A DNA stretch of 64,000 bases from Oscillospiraceae bacterium (GTDB lineage Bacteria; Bacillota; Clostridia; Oscillospirales; Ruminococcaceae): positions 1-64,000 of the forward strand of contig JAEDDN010000001.1 in NCBI GenBank assembly GCA_016298065.1. The letters are read 5' to 3'. Each line of letters starts with the position of its first letter. Position 1 is the first letter of the stretch. The notes under the pieces are model-generated. The model saw only the letters and a program-made list of their open reading frames with translations. It searched no databases and had not been told where the DNA came from. Below, piece by piece: positions 49,817 to 59,261 of the stretch. A program made the translations under genes and the position numbers.

Positions 49817-50242
49817 GTGTTATATTCACAAAAGGTATTAGACCATTTTGCAAATCCGAGAAATGTCGGCGAGATAGCTGACGCAGACGGCATAGGTGAA
49901 ATAGGAAACGCCAAGTGCGGAGATATAATGAAAATGTATATAAAGGTTTCGGGTGATGTTATAACCGACGTTAAATTTAAAACCTTCGGTTGCGGTGCGG
50001 CTATTGCTACAAGCTCAATGGCTACCGAAATAATAAAGGGACAAAAAATCGAAGATGCTTTAAAGCTTACAAACAAAGCAGTTGTCGAAGCTCTTGACGG
50101 CTTACCGCCGGCAAAAATACACTGTTCGGTTTTGGCGGAGCAGGCAATTAAGGCGGCTATTTCCGATTATTACACAAAACAGGGTATAGACCCGACATCA
50201 ATAGTCGGAGAAATTCCCGATTGCTGTGAAGATTGTCACTAA
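49817..50242 (+). CDS. nifU: Iron-sulfur cluster scaffold protein NifU/IscU
   Basis: 141-residue scaffold on which Fe-S clusters are built. GTG start at 49817 with AAGGAGAG upstream. The three cluster Cys are in NAKCGDIMKMY, FKTFGCGAAIA and IHCSVLAEQAI, and the Asp next to the first (CGD) is present. The C-terminal EIPDCCEDCH is a Cys-rich tail typical of the clostridial form. It is co-transcribed with nifS and closed by a terminator. Confidence 0.95.
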   Translation: MLYSQKVLDHFANPRNVGEIADADGIGEIGNAKCGDIMKMYIKVSGDVITDVKFKTFGCGAAIATSSMATEIIKGQKIEDALKLTNKAVVEALDGLPPAKIHCSVLAEQAIKAAISDYYTKQGIDPTSIVGEIPDCCEDCH

Positions 50243-50265
50243 AATTTCATATCACTTTAAAGTTA

Positions 50266-50316
50266 AAGGACTGTTTCAATCTGATAAAAAATCATTTTGA
50301 AACAGCCCTTATTTTT
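50266..50316 (+). terminator. Terminator after nifU
   Basis: AAGGACTGTTTCAA pairs with TTGAAACAGCCCTT (one mismatch) and is followed by ATTTTTAT. The remaining ~140 bases up to the cdaA promoter hold nothing else that I can recognise. Confidence 0.8.
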
Positions 50317-50455
50317 ATACTTATCCTGCAAACACAATATAAGATAAGCATATACTTATTTTAAACGTAAAAATGAGTTTTAAACAAAGAAAAATTTTCC
50401 TTTAGTAAAGTTTGATAAAAAATATTGTCAAAATAGTAAAAATACTGATTTTTGC

Positions 50456-50484
50456 TTGAAAAGCGACTGATAAATTGTTAATAT
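50456..50484 (+). promoter_or_regulatory. Promoter of the cdaA operon
   Basis: TTGAAA-N17-TAATAT; an overlapping TATAAT at 50484-50489 is an alternative -10 box with poorer spacing. It lies 65 bases before the chosen start. Confidence 0.6.
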
Positions 50485-50548
50485 ATAATTGTATAGGTAT
50501 AAAAATTTAGCTGAAGACAAAAAGCTTTTTGGAAAGGGAAAAAATAAA

Positions 50549-51406
50549 ATGATTGCAATTATCGAAAATTTCCTTTTATATGTTTACAGCGTGCTTAAAG
50601 GAATTGCATGGACAGATATAGTGGATATTTTAATTATCTCGTATCTTGTATATAAGTTAATAAAACTGGTAAGAGAAACAAGAGCGGAACAGCTTTTAAA
50701 AGGAATTTTGTTTCTTGTTATAAGCTATGCTTTGGTGTCAATATTAGACCTTAAAACCTTAAAGTATGTTTTGAGGGTAGTTTTAAATACGGGGCTTGTT
50801 GCAATAGTAGTATTATTCCAGCCGGAAATAAGACGTATACTCGAAAAGGTCGGAAGAACTAAGGTGGGCGGCTCGTTTTTAGGCGAAAACAACCGGCACG
50901 CTGACAAATGGGAAAAGGCTATACCGATTATAGTTGAGGCAACCGAAAAACTATCCGAGACCTCAACCGGTGCGCTTATAGTTTTGGAAAGAACCACAAA
51001 GCTCGGAGAGCTTATAAGCACAGGCGTTGAGATTGACGCAAGACCGAGCGTAGAGCTTTTCGGAAATATCTTTTATAACAAAACTCCCTTGCACGACGGC
51101 GCCGTAATTATGCGTGACGGTAGGGTATTGGTGGCGGCTTGTTATCTGCCTAAGCCTCAAAAGGAGGAGCTTATTGAGTCGTATCTCGGCTCACGCCACA
51201 GAGCAGCTATAGGACTAAGCGAAGTTTCCGATTCAGTTACCATTGTAGTATCAGAGGAAACGGGCGCTATATCAATCGCCTTTAACGGCAGGCTCGAAAG
51301 AGGCTTTACTAAAGAGAGTTTAAGTGAATATTTAAAGAAAAAACTTTTGTCGGAATCCGAAGATGAAAGCAAAAAATCTGTTTTCAAGAAGGGGAAGAAA
51401 AAATGA
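50549..51406 (+). CDS. cdaA: Diadenylate cyclase CdaA
   Basis: Makes the second messenger c-di-AMP from two ATP; membrane-bound. 285 residues from ATG 50549, with GGAAAGGGA upstream; the open frame from 50489 is unsupported. Three N-terminal transmembrane helices (residues 5-85) end at VVLFQPEIRRILEKVGR. The DAC domain has PLHDGAVIMRDGRV (DGA motif) and GSRHRAAIGLSE (RHR motif). It overlaps cdaR by four bases. c-di-AMP controls potassium and osmolyte uptake and cell-wall balance in Firmicutes. Confidence 0.97.
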   Translation: MIAIIENFLLYVYSVLKGIAWTDIVDILIISYLVYKLIKLVRETRAEQLLKGILFLVISYALVSILDLKTLKYVLRVVLNTGLVAIVVLFQPEIRRILEKVGRTKVGGSFLGENNRHADKWEKAIPIIVEATEKLSETSTGALIVLERTTKLGELISTGVEIDARPSVELFGNIFYNKTPLHDGAVIMRDGRVLVAACYLPKPQKEELIESYLGSRHRAAIGLSEVSDSVTIVVSEETGAISIAFNGRLERGFTKESLSEYLKKKLLSESEDESKKSVFKKGKKK

Positions 51407-52665
51407 GAAAATTAGATTTTGATAAGCTTTTTAACTCTAAAAACTTCCTAATACCTTTTTCGATAGTTGTTGCAATTATTATTTGGTTTTTGGTTTCTAC
51501 CGTTATCGACCCGAATACAACTTATGTTGTTCACAATGTTCCCGTGGATATGGCGCTGGATTCAACCGTTGCAAAAACAAACGGGCTTGATATAGTCAAC
51601 AGCGATACTGTTTTGGTGGATATACAGGTTACGGGCAAGTCATATAAGGTAGGAAGACTTACCGCCGATGACTTTCACGCTTATGTCGACGCAAGTAAAG
51701 TTACCCAACCGGGCGTGTACGATCTGGAAGTGCTTGTATCAAAGGTAGCAAATGACGACGATTATGAGGTAGATTTTTCAAAAACAAAAACACTTTCCTT
51801 AGAGTTTGATTACTTTTCTGAAAAGACCTTTACCATCGAAATTTCAACTCCGAATAAAACCGTTTCAGACGGATATATAATTGACCAAAAAATAGTCTCA
51901 CCCGACGAAATCACAATATATGGCAGGTCTGCTACAATAGATGCTATTTCAAGATGTGTAGTGGAAAACAGCGACAGTTTGGATATTGCGCAAACTACGG
52001 TGGTTGAGGGTACGCTCCTACTTTATGATGCAGACGCAAATCTAATATCCTTAGACAGCTTAAAGCTTAGTCAAGACGAATTTAAAATAACAATTCCGCT
52101 TTACAAGAAATCCAACTTACCGCTTACGGTTGAGTTTATAAATGTTCCCGACGGGGTAGACGCTAAAGAGCTTGAGTACACCTTGTCTGAAACCGAGATA
52201 CAGGTAGGCATACCCGTTGACGCAACCTCCGAAGTAGAATCTATTTCTGCAGGTCAGATTGATTTCAGAAATATAGATATAGGAAGCTCATTTACCTTTG
52301 ACGTATCGCTCCTTGCAGGTTACTTAAACTTAGATAACTTCACGCAGGTTACGGTTTCGTTCCCGGCAGAAAAAGACGGTATGGCTTCAACGAGCTTGTC
52401 TTCATCGAATATTGTGCTTAAAAACGCTCCTACAAATTATGACATAAGCTTAGTTACAACAAGGTTATCCGATATAAAATTTGTGGGTAAGGCTGATGTA
52501 ATAGCGGCTCTTACCTCTGAGGACGTAGTAGTAACCGTAGATTTTGAAAATCAGGTTATCACCGAGGGCTCTCAGCGTGTAAGCGCAAGCATATCCCTTT
52601 TAGATAAGGAAATGGCTTGGGCGGTCGGAGAATATTCCGTAACCGTTACGGCTTCAAGTAAATAA
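51403..52665 (+). CDS. cdaR: CdaR regulator (YbbR-domain protein)
   Basis: Extracellular-facing partner of CdaA; 420 residues. One N-terminal membrane helix (FSIVVAIIIWFLVSTVI, about 19-35) is followed by four YbbR-type beta domains with recurring NVP, GKSYKVG, IYGRSATIDAIS and LPLTVEF elements. The ATG start overlaps the cdaA stop. The third gene of the classical operon, glmM, does not follow; an FAD-dependent dehydrogenase gene comes next instead. Confidence 0.93.
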   Translation: MRKLDFDKLFNSKNFLIPFSIVVAIIIWFLVSTVIDPNTTYVVHNVPVDMALDSTVAKTNGLDIVNSDTVLVDIQVTGKSYKVGRLTADDFHAYVDASKVTQPGVYDLEVLVSKVANDDDYEVDFSKTKTLSLEFDYFSEKTFTIEISTPNKTVSDGYIIDQKIVSPDEITIYGRSATIDAISRCVVENSDSLDIAQTTVVEGTLLLYDADANLISLDSLKLSQDEFKITIPLYKKSNLPLTVEFINVPDGVDAKELEYTLSETEIQVGIPVDATSEVESISAGQIDFRNIDIGSSFTFDVSLLAGYLNLDNFTQVTVSFPAEKDGMASTSLSSSNIVLKNAPTNYDISLVTTRLSDIKFVGKADVIAALTSEDVVVTVDFENQVITEGSQRVSASISLLDKEMAWAVGEYSVTVTASSK

Positions 52666-52675
52666 CAAATTAGCG

Positions 52676-52705
52676 TATGACCGTATTTTTTAAAATACGG
52701 TCATA
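52676..52705 (+). other. Hairpin between cdaR and the FAD-dependent gene
   Basis: TATGACCGTATTTT with a perfect complement forms a 14-bp stem and a two-base loop. No T-run follows; it ends in ATATAATAAGG, whose AAGG is the ribosome site of the next gene. Confidence 0.6.
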
Positions 52706-52725
52706 TATAATAAGGAAATATTATT

Positions 52726-54318
52726 ATGGCAATTTTAGTTACCAATATAAAAATAGGCTTGGAAGAAAGCGATGATGTAGCTTTTTATAAGGCTATCTCA
52801 AAGCTTTCGGTTTCAAACGATAAGGTGAAAAGCATAAGTATATATAAAAGAAGCTTAGACGCAAGAAAACAAAATAACATTATGTTTGTGACTTCTGTGC
52901 TTGTAAATCTCGATTGCGATGAAGCTTTGGTTGTAAAAAAGCTAAAGGATAATAATGTAACCTATAAGCCTGCTTATGAGCTTAAGTTAAAAACGGGTAC
53001 CGAGAAGCTAAACTCACCTATAGTTATCGCAGGCTTCGGACCTGCGGGGATTTTTTGCGGTTATATTTTGGCAAAGCTCGGCTATAAACCTATAATAATT
53101 GAGCGTGGAAAAGACGTGGACTCAAGGGTAGAGGCAGTAGAGACGTTCTTCAAAGAGCGCACGCTAAACAGCGAATGTAACGTGCAGTTTGGCGAGGGAG
53201 GCGCAGGTACTTTTTCGGACGGCAAATTAACTACCAGAATAAATGACGAGAGATGCAATTTTGTAATAGATACCTTTTTTAAGTTCGGCGCACCTAAGGA
53301 GATTTTAACAAGCGCAAAACCGCACATTGGAACCGACAAATTAAGAAGAGTTATAAAAAACATAAGAAAAGAAATTATAGCTTTAGGCGGAGAGGTTTTG
53401 TTTTCGCATAAGCTCGAAAATATTGTTGTAAAAAATTCAAGGGTGCAATCCGTTATAGTAAACAATAAGGAAATAAGGACCGAAAACTTAGTGCTGGCGG
53501 TAGGGCATAGCGCAAGAGATACCTTTGAAATGTTACTTGATAAAGGCGTTTTTATTGAGCCTAAGAGCTTTTCGGTAGGCGTAAGAATAGAGCATCTGCA
53601 AAGCGAAATAGATAAAGCCCTTTACGGAAAGCTTGCTTCCCATCCAAATCTGCCGAAGGGCGAATATCAGCTTTCTTATCGTGAAGCAGGCAGAGGCGTT
53701 TATACCTTTTGTATGTGTCCCGGCGGTACGGTAGTGCCGGCCGCCTCAGAGGAGGAGAGCGTAGTGACAAACGGTATGAGCGAATACAAAAGAGATAAAT
53801 TAAACGCAAATTCCGCACTTGTGGTATCTGTCGGCGCAGACGACTACGGTAAGGGCGTCTTAGACGGAATGTATTTTCAAAGACACCTTGAAAAAACCGC
53901 TTTTAACCTCGGCGGTATGGATTACTGCGCTCCGGCGGTTACGGTAGGCGATTTCTTAAAAGGTAAGGCGGAACTTAATCTAAAAAGCGTTGAGCCCAGC
54001 TATTCGCTCGGAGTAAAAGCGTGTGATTTTGATAAGCTTTTTCCCGCCGTCGTAAACGATTTTTTAAAGAAAGGGCTTTTAAACTTCGATAAAAAAATAA
54101 AGGGCTTTGCCTGTGATGACGCAGTTATGACAGGCGTAGAAACAAGAACATCATCTCCGGTAAGGATAACAAGAAGTGATGACTTTAATGCTTTAGGCAT
54201 AAACGGACTTTACCCCTGCGGCGAGGGAGCAGGTTATGCAGGCGGAATTGTGAGCGCCGCAGTAGACGGCATAAAGGTAGCCCAAAGTATAGCTTTGCGT
54301 TATCGCCCCGTAGAATAA
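52726..54318 (+). CDS. FAD-dependent dehydrogenase (COG2509 type)
   Basis: A 530-residue flavoprotein of unknown substrate. The N-terminal ~95 residues are a small ferredoxin-like domain. The FAD dinucleotide site is IVIAGFGPAGIFCGYILAKLG (G-x-G-P-A-G, about 103-115). NVQFGEGGAGTFSDGKL and SVGVRIEHLQ are typical of this family, and YPCGEGAGYAGGIVSAAVDG is the C-terminal FAD contact. The family is widely conserved in Firmicutes but uncharacterised. It may be co-transcribed with cdaA-cdaR. Confidence 0.85.
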   Translation: MAILVTNIKIGLEESDDVAFYKAISKLSVSNDKVKSISIYKRSLDARKQNNIMFVTSVLVNLDCDEALVVKKLKDNNVTYKPAYELKLKTGTEKLNSPIVIAGFGPAGIFCGYILAKLGYKPIIIERGKDVDSRVEAVETFFKERTLNSECNVQFGEGGAGTFSDGKLTTRINDERCNFVIDTFFKFGAPKEILTSAKPHIGTDKLRRVIKNIRKEIIALGGEVLFSHKLENIVVKNSRVQSVIVNNKEIRTENLVLAVGHSARDTFEMLLDKGVFIEPKSFSVGVRIEHLQSEIDKALYGKLASHPNLPKGEYQLSYREAGRGVYTFCMCPGGTVVPAASEEESVVTNGMSEYKRDKLNANSALVVSVGADDYGKGVLDGMYFQRHLEKTAFNLGGMDYCAPAVTVGDFLKGKAELNLKSVEPSYSLGVKACDFDKLFPAVVNDFLKKGLLNFDKKIKGFACDDAVMTGVETRTSSPVRITRSDDFNALGINGLYPCGEGAGYAGGIVSAAVDGIKVAQSIALRYRPVE

Positions 54319-54338
54319 TCATTCACAAAACTTAAAGG

Positions 54339-54377
54339 CTTCTCGTAAAATGAAATATAAATTCATTTTACGAGAAG
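54339..54377 (+). promoter_or_regulatory. Perfect 16-bp hairpin abutting a ribosome binding site
   Basis: CTTCTCGTAAAATGAA with loop ATATAAA and a perfect complement. Its 3' arm ends GAGAAG and runs into the GAGGTGATG ribosome site of the next gene. There is no T-run, so it looks like a translational or processing element rather than a terminator. Confidence 0.6.
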
Positions 54378-54388
54378 AGGTGATGGTG

Positions 54389-55039
54389 ATGAAACTTGGA
54401 GTCGCTTTAACGGGAAGCGACAAAAATTATGAGATTTTACCCTGCGTTATTAACGCTTTTAAAAAATACAGCTTAGATATAAGCTCCTTTGCGGTCACAA
54501 ATAATTTATTTACGCCTTTTTTATATGCTAATTTAAAGGACAAATACGGCTGTGTCCCTTATAAAGCACGAAAGCTTAAAAGGTTTATAAGACGCAAAGG
54601 GATAAATAATATAAATAAAATAAACGTGCCTTTACTGGTATGTAATAGGGATATAAACTTAAACTGCGATGTGTTTTTTGGCAATAAGATAAAGATAGAC
54701 TGCTATAACTGCGCATACTTTAACGATATAAAGCTTACAAGGCTTATTAACCTTTATAAAAAGCATAAGGCAATAAGCTATAAAAGATATTTGCTTTCTT
54801 CGGGCTACATAAGTAAAAGTGAGCTTTTAAGAGCCCTGATGCTCTTAAAAAATGACAGTTATATCATAATTAACATTGTGCCCTTTATGCGTTTTAATGA
54901 AGCTGAGGAATATACCGAAAATTCCAATAGGTGCATAACCTTAAACCTTTATATCGACGAAAATAAACCTGCCATAGAGCAGGTTAATCAGATATTTGAA
55001 AAAAATATAAGCAAAATTTATGATTTTTTGTTTTTTTAA
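54389..55039 (+). CDS. Unknown protein, possible degenerate patatin-like fold (216 aa)
   Basis: I do not recognise this protein with confidence. It starts KLGVALTGSDKNYEIL, then INAFKKYSLDISSFAVTNN and FLYANLKDKYG. The spacing loosely recalls patatin lipases (oxyanion Gly-rich loop, then G-x-S-x-G), but the Gly-rich loop is altered and the nucleophile Ser motif reads AVTNN. It would therefore be inactive if related. The rest is basic (KARKLKRFIRRKG) with CYNCAYF in the middle and no membrane helix. ATG 54389 is chosen for its spacing to GAGGTG. It has its own terminator. Confidence 0.6.
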   Translation: MKLGVALTGSDKNYEILPCVINAFKKYSLDISSFAVTNNLFTPFLYANLKDKYGCVPYKARKLKRFIRRKGINNINKINVPLLVCNRDINLNCDVFFGNKIKIDCYNCAYFNDIKLTRLINLYKKHKAISYKRYLLSSGYISKSELLRALMLLKNDSYIIINIVPFMRFNEAEEYTENSNRCITLNLYIDENKPAIEQVNQIFEKNISKIYDFLFF

Positions 55040-55044
55040 AAAAG

Positions 55045-55070
55045 GGGAGACTGTTTTTTAACAGTCTCCC
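55045..55070. terminator. Hairpin terminator
   Basis: GGGAGACTGTT with a TTTT loop and its complement. It lies between convergent genes and is preceded by an A-rich run, so on the minus strand it is followed by T. Confidence 0.85.
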
Positions 55071-55086
55071 TTAATGCTTTTATAAA

Positions 55087-56181
55087 TTAAAATAACTCAT
55101 CATAAAGCTTTATAGCGTCGTTTGCGTTAAAGTTGCCGGGCGAGTTTTTAAATATGCCGTTTACATTCCAGCGCTCAAACATTTTGGCTTTGTCCTCATC
55201 TGTAATAGTAACTTCGGGCAGGGTAGTGAACGCTTTTATTTTATCGGACAACTTCTCGGGCGAAAGGTTTATCTCAGAGAAAAGTTTTTGTGCCTTTTTC
55301 GGTTCGCTTGTAACGGCGTTTTTGATGTATGCAGGTAAAAACTCCGCACAGGCAAAGCCGTGTGATACATCAAAGTTTTCTGTAAGATAATAGCCTAAAG
55401 CGTGGCAAAATCCCGTGCCTGTTTTTGTGATAGAAAGTCCGCCGTAAATCGAAGCGGCGTAAAGCTTTTGTCTTTGTTCGTCTGTAAAGCATTCGTCCTT
55501 TAAGGAGTCAAGCACTTCGTAAACAAGCTTTATACCTGATGCGGCAAAGTCTTGAGAGATGGTATTGCTTTTAGGTGAGAAGTAGCTTTCAATGCAGTGA
55601 GATAAGCTGTCGAGCGCAGTAGAAACCGAAAAATGATAGTTAAGTGATACGGTATATCTGTAATCGCAAAAACATAAGTCCGCAAAAATATTATGCACGG
55701 TACGCTTTCTTGAGGTTTCGTCAACGGTGAGAACCGAATAAGGCGTAACCTCGCTTCCTGTTCCTGCGGTAGTGCCTATAAGCACAAGCGGCAGAGGCTT
55801 ATTTTCATAAACCTCATTATATATGTCGATAGGCTTTAGGTCGTTTGAGGCAAATACGCTTATTGCTTTTGCGCTGTCAAGCGGAGAGCCACCGCCTATA
55901 CCTACAATAAAGTCGGCGTTATTTTCCATAGCGATTTGACCGCCCTTTTTGCATACGGATAAAAGCGGATTTTGTAAAACTTCGTCAAAGATAATACTCT
56001 CGATATCAAAACGCTTAAAGGTTTTTAAAATATCATCTAACGCTCCGCATTCCTTTGCGCTGTGTTTGCCTGTTACAATAAGGCACTTTTTGCCTAAGGA
56101 CTTAAAAACCTCGGCGTTATTTTCCACGCAGTTTTTGCCGTAAATAATCTTTGTCGGCATATAATAAGATAAATCAAACAT
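55087..56181 (-). CDS. Iron-containing alcohol dehydrogenase
   Basis: A 364-residue NAD(P)-dependent, metal-dependent dehydrogenase (Fe-ADH family III). ATG 56181 is used, with GGGAGAG upstream; the frame opens at 56226 without support. FIVGIGGGSPLDSAKAIS is the NAD-binding loop, GTTAGTGSEVTPYSVLT follows. Metal ligands are placed in TALDSLSHCIESYFS (Asp, His) and SHGFACAEFLP plus GTGFCHALGYYL (His). Typical substrates are butanol/1,3-propanediol-type alcohols, but the actual one is unknown. Confidence 0.92.
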   Translation of the reverse strand: MFDLSYYMPTKIIYGKNCVENNAEVFKSLGKKCLIVTGKHSAKECGALDDILKTFKRFDIESIIFDEVLQNPLLSVCKKGGQIAMENNADFIVGIGGGSPLDSAKAISVFASNDLKPIDIYNEVYENKPLPLVLIGTTAGTGSEVTPYSVLTVDETSRKRTVHNIFADLCFCDYRYTVSLNYHFSVSTALDSLSHCIESYFSPKSNTISQDFAASGIKLVYEVLDSLKDECFTDEQRQKLYAASIYGGLSITKTGTGFCHALGYYLTENFDVSHGFACAEFLPAYIKNAVTSEPKKAQKLFSEINLSPEKLSDKIKAFTTLPEVTITDEDKAKMFERWNVNGIFKNSPGNFNANDAIKLYDELF

Positions 56182-56202
56182 AGTAAAACTCTCCCTTATA
56201 AA

Positions 56203-56235
56203 CTTTAAGGATTGTTTTTTAAACAATCCTTAAAC
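56203..56235 (-). other. Hairpin between the ADH gene and secA
   Basis: TTTAAGGATTGTTT pairs with AAACAATCCTTAAA. The minus strand has no clear T-run after it. It may weakly end the secA transcript just downstream of its stop or serve as a stability hairpin. Confidence 0.5.
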
Positions 56236-56238
56236 TGA

Positions 56239-58992
56239 TTATGACGGTGAATTATTGTCAAATCCACAGCACTTTTTATACTTTTTACCGCTTCCGCATG
56301 GGCAAGGGTCATTCCTGCCTATTTTTTGTGAGCGTACGGGTTGCTTTTTAACCTTTACTTCGCCGTCGCCGTGTACAGCCGTAACAGGCTTTGCAACCTG
56401 TTCACGCTTAACGTCCTCGTCGGTTCTTATCTTAACTGTTAAAATAAGCTTTGTTGTATCCTCTCTGATTGTTGCAATCATTTCGTCAAACATATCAAAG
56501 CCTTCGAGTTTATACTCTGTAACAGGATCCTTTTGACCGTAAGAACGCAGGTATATACCACGCTTTAACTCGGTCATATTATCTATATGATCCATCCAGT
56601 AGCGGTCAACCGTCTTTAAAAGCACAACTCTTTCGAGCTCACGCATTCTGTCGGTGCCTAAAATCTTTTCACGCTCGTCATAAAGCTCCAAAGCTCTTTT
56701 CTTTAAAATGTCAACAAAGTCATCACTGCTCATATCTCCCAAGGTAACCATATCATAGCCGTCAAATTGATTTTCGGTAGTTAAGAAGCCTAAGAAATGG
56801 TCGCACAAGCCTTTGACATTCCATTCCTCGTGGAGCGACGATTTCGGCAGATACATCCCTACTGTTTCCTCGAGCATATCGTCGAGCATTTTCATAATGT
56901 AATCGTGAATATCCTCGCCCTCAAGCACCTTGTCACGTTGCTCGTAGATGATTTCACGCTGTTTATTCATAACGTCGTCAAACTGAAGCACGTTTTTACG
57001 AATGTTAAAGTTTTTGTCCTCAACCTTCTTTTGTGCGCTTTCAATTCTGTTTGTGAGCATTTTAGCTTCTATAGGCTGGTCTTCTTCAATTTTAAGTACT
57101 TCCATAAGGTTTTGCACTCTGTCTCCGCCGAAAAGACGCATAAGTTCGTCCTCAAGCGAGATGAAGAAACGGCTGGCACCCGGGTCGCCCTGACGTCCCG
57201 AACGACCTCTTAACTGGTTGTCGATACGTCTTGACTCGTGGCGTTCCGTACCTATTATAAATAAACCGCCTGCTTCACGAACCTTGTCAGCCTCATACTG
57301 AATTTCAGCCTTATATTTATCCAAAGCCTCGTGATAAGCCTTTCTTATAGCGATAATTTCCTCGTTGTCGGTTTCGCTGTAGCCGTCAGCCTCTGCTATA
57401 AGCTCATCAGTGTAGCCCTGCTTTTGAATGTATGCTTTTGCAAGATATTCTGCGTTACCGCCGAGCATAATATCGGTACCACGACCTGCCATATTTGTCG
57501 CTATGGTAACGGCACCGAGTTTACCTGCCTGCGCTATGATAGCGGCTTCTTTTTCGTGGTATTTTGCGTTTAACACCTCGTGCTTAATGCCCTTTTGACG
57601 AAGCATTTTGCTCAAAAGCTCGGACTTATCGATTGTAACGGTACCGACCAGTACAGGCTGGCCTTTTTCGTGGCACTCTAAAATCTGGTTTATTACTGCG
57701 TTATATTTACCTTTTTCGCTTTTGAAAACAGAATCCTCATAGTCCACTCTGATAACAGGCTTGTTCGTCGGGATTTCAATAACGTCAAGCTTGTAGATTT
57801 CTCTGAATTCGCTGTCCTCTGTTGAGGCGGTACCTGTCATACCGGAAAGCTTTTTATAGAGTCTGAAATAGTTTTGGAAGGTGATTGTAGCGAGAGTTTT
57901 AGACTCTCTTTCAACCTTAACGCCCTCCTTAGCCTCGATAGCCTGGTGCAAGCCCTCGCTGTAACGTCTGCCTATCATAAGACGGCCTGTGAATTCGTCA
58001 ACAATTAAAACTTCGCCGTCTTTTACAACGTAGTCAACATCTCTGTGCATAATACCGTGAGCCTTAACGGCTTGGTTTATGTGGTGAAGTAAGGTCATAT
58101 TGTCTGCGTCCATAAGATTTTCAACGTGGAAAAATTCCTCGGCACGCTTAACGCCCTTAGGGGTAAGGGTTGCGGTTTTACCTTTTTCATCTATAATGTA
58201 ATCTGCGTCGATGTCGTCTTGCTCTTCTTTGTTGTCAACCTCGATAACCTTGTGAGCCTTTAGGCGCTTTGCAAACTGGTCTGCGAGCTGGTACATATCG
58301 GTGGACTTATCGCCCTGACCCGAAATGATAAGCGGAGTTCTTGCCTCATCAATAAGAATTGAGTCAACCTCATCGACAATCGCAAAGTTAAAAGGTCTTT
58401 GTACCTTTTGATTTTTATAGATAACCATATTGTCTCTAAGGTAGTCAAAGCCGAATTCATTGTTTGTACCGTAGGTGATGTCGGCGTTGTAAGCGGCTTG
58501 CTTTTTAACAGGGTCTTGGTCGTGAATAACAAGACCTACCGAAAGGCCTAACCATTTATAAACCTTACCCATCCACTCGGAGTCACGCTTTGCAAGATAA
58601 TCGTTTACCGTTACGATATGAACGCCCTTTTCGGATAAAGCGTTTAGATAAGCGGGCAGGGTAGCAACCAATGTTTTACCTTCACCTGTACGCATTTCGG
58701 CAATTCTGCCCTGATGAAGAACAATACCGCCGATAACCTGAACACGAAAGTGCTTCATACCTAAAACTCTCCACGCAGCCTCACGGCATACGGCAAAAGC
58801 GTCGGGTAAAATATCGTCTAAGGTTTCACCGTCAGCCAGACGTTTCTTTAAAATATCTGTCTGTCCTTTAATCTCATTGTCGCTCATTTTTTCGTACACA
58901 GGCTCTAAATCCATAACCTTGTCGGCTATCGGGTTTATAAGCTTTAATTCCCTTGAGGAATATGTGCCGAATACCTTTTCAAAAAGTCCCAT
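56239..58992 (-). CDS. secA: Protein translocase ATPase SecA
   Basis: Motor of the Sec pathway that pushes preproteins through SecYEG. 917 residues. MRTGEGKTLVATLPAYLNAL is Walker A, VDEVDSILIDEARTPLIISG the Walker B region. GMTGTASTEDSEF and TIATNMAGRGTDI are helicase motifs, and GLFIIGTERHESRRIDNQLRGRSGRQGD is noted by its RIDNQLRGRSGRQGD core. The C-terminal zinc motif CPCGSGKKYKKCCG is complete. It is the sole copy in the window, transcribed alone or with the downstream ADH gene. Confidence 0.98.
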   Translation of the reverse strand: MGLFEKVFGTYSSRELKLINPIADKVMDLEPVYEKMSDNEIKGQTDILKKRLADGETLDDILPDAFAVCREAAWRVLGMKHFRVQVIGGIVLHQGRIAEMRTGEGKTLVATLPAYLNALSEKGVHIVTVNDYLAKRDSEWMGKVYKWLGLSVGLVIHDQDPVKKQAAYNADITYGTNNEFGFDYLRDNMVIYKNQKVQRPFNFAIVDEVDSILIDEARTPLIISGQGDKSTDMYQLADQFAKRLKAHKVIEVDNKEEQDDIDADYIIDEKGKTATLTPKGVKRAEEFFHVENLMDADNMTLLHHINQAVKAHGIMHRDVDYVVKDGEVLIVDEFTGRLMIGRRYSEGLHQAIEAKEGVKVERESKTLATITFQNYFRLYKKLSGMTGTASTEDSEFREIYKLDVIEIPTNKPVIRVDYEDSVFKSEKGKYNAVINQILECHEKGQPVLVGTVTIDKSELLSKMLRQKGIKHEVLNAKYHEKEAAIIAQAGKLGAVTIATNMAGRGTDIMLGGNAEYLAKAYIQKQGYTDELIAEADGYSETDNEEIIAIRKAYHEALDKYKAEIQYEADKVREAGGLFIIGTERHESRRIDNQLRGRSGRQGDPGASRFFISLEDELMRLFGGDRVQNLMEVLKIEEDQPIEAKMLTNRIESAQKKVEDKNFNIRKNVLQFDDVMNKQREIIYEQRDKVLEGEDIHDYIMKMLDDMLEETVGMYLPKSSLHEEWNVKGLCDHFLGFLTTENQFDGYDMVTLGDMSSDDFVDILKKRALELYDEREKILGTDRMRELERVVLLKTVDRYWMDHIDNMTELKRGIYLRSYGQKDPVTEYKLEGFDMFDEMIATIREDTTKLILTVKIRTDEDVKREQVAKPVTAVHGDGEVKVKKQPVRSQKIGRNDPCPCGSGKKYKKCCGFDNNSPS

Positions 58993-59227
58993 TTATTTCA
59001 CCTCAAAAATGTTTGTCATCTTATTTTGTAGCTTTACAAAATTAAGAGGAAAGTTATTATAAATTATTAAAATCAATAAAAACTCTTTACTAATTATAAT
59101 TTAACTATTATAGTATATAACGTAATGATTTTTGTTGCAAGTATTTTGTAATTATAAAACCGCATTTTTACAAAAATTTAAAAAAACGGGCGCAAAAAAT
59201 ATTTTTTCAAAAATACGAAAATTTTTC

Positions 59228-59256
59228 TTGCATTGTAAGAAATTATGTAGTATAAT
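59228..59256 (+). promoter_or_regulatory. Promoter of rplS
   Basis: TTGCAT-N17-TATAAT. It lies about 160 bases upstream of the coding start, leaving a long leader. The ~230 bases between the secA start and this promoter are very AT-rich with no gene visible. Confidence 0.75.
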
Positions 59257-59261
59257 ATATA

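Noticed and set aside
56797..57213. Long + strand frame inside secA
   Set aside because: It lies fully opposite secA, whose motifs are intact; codon content mirrors the antisense of a conserved gene.
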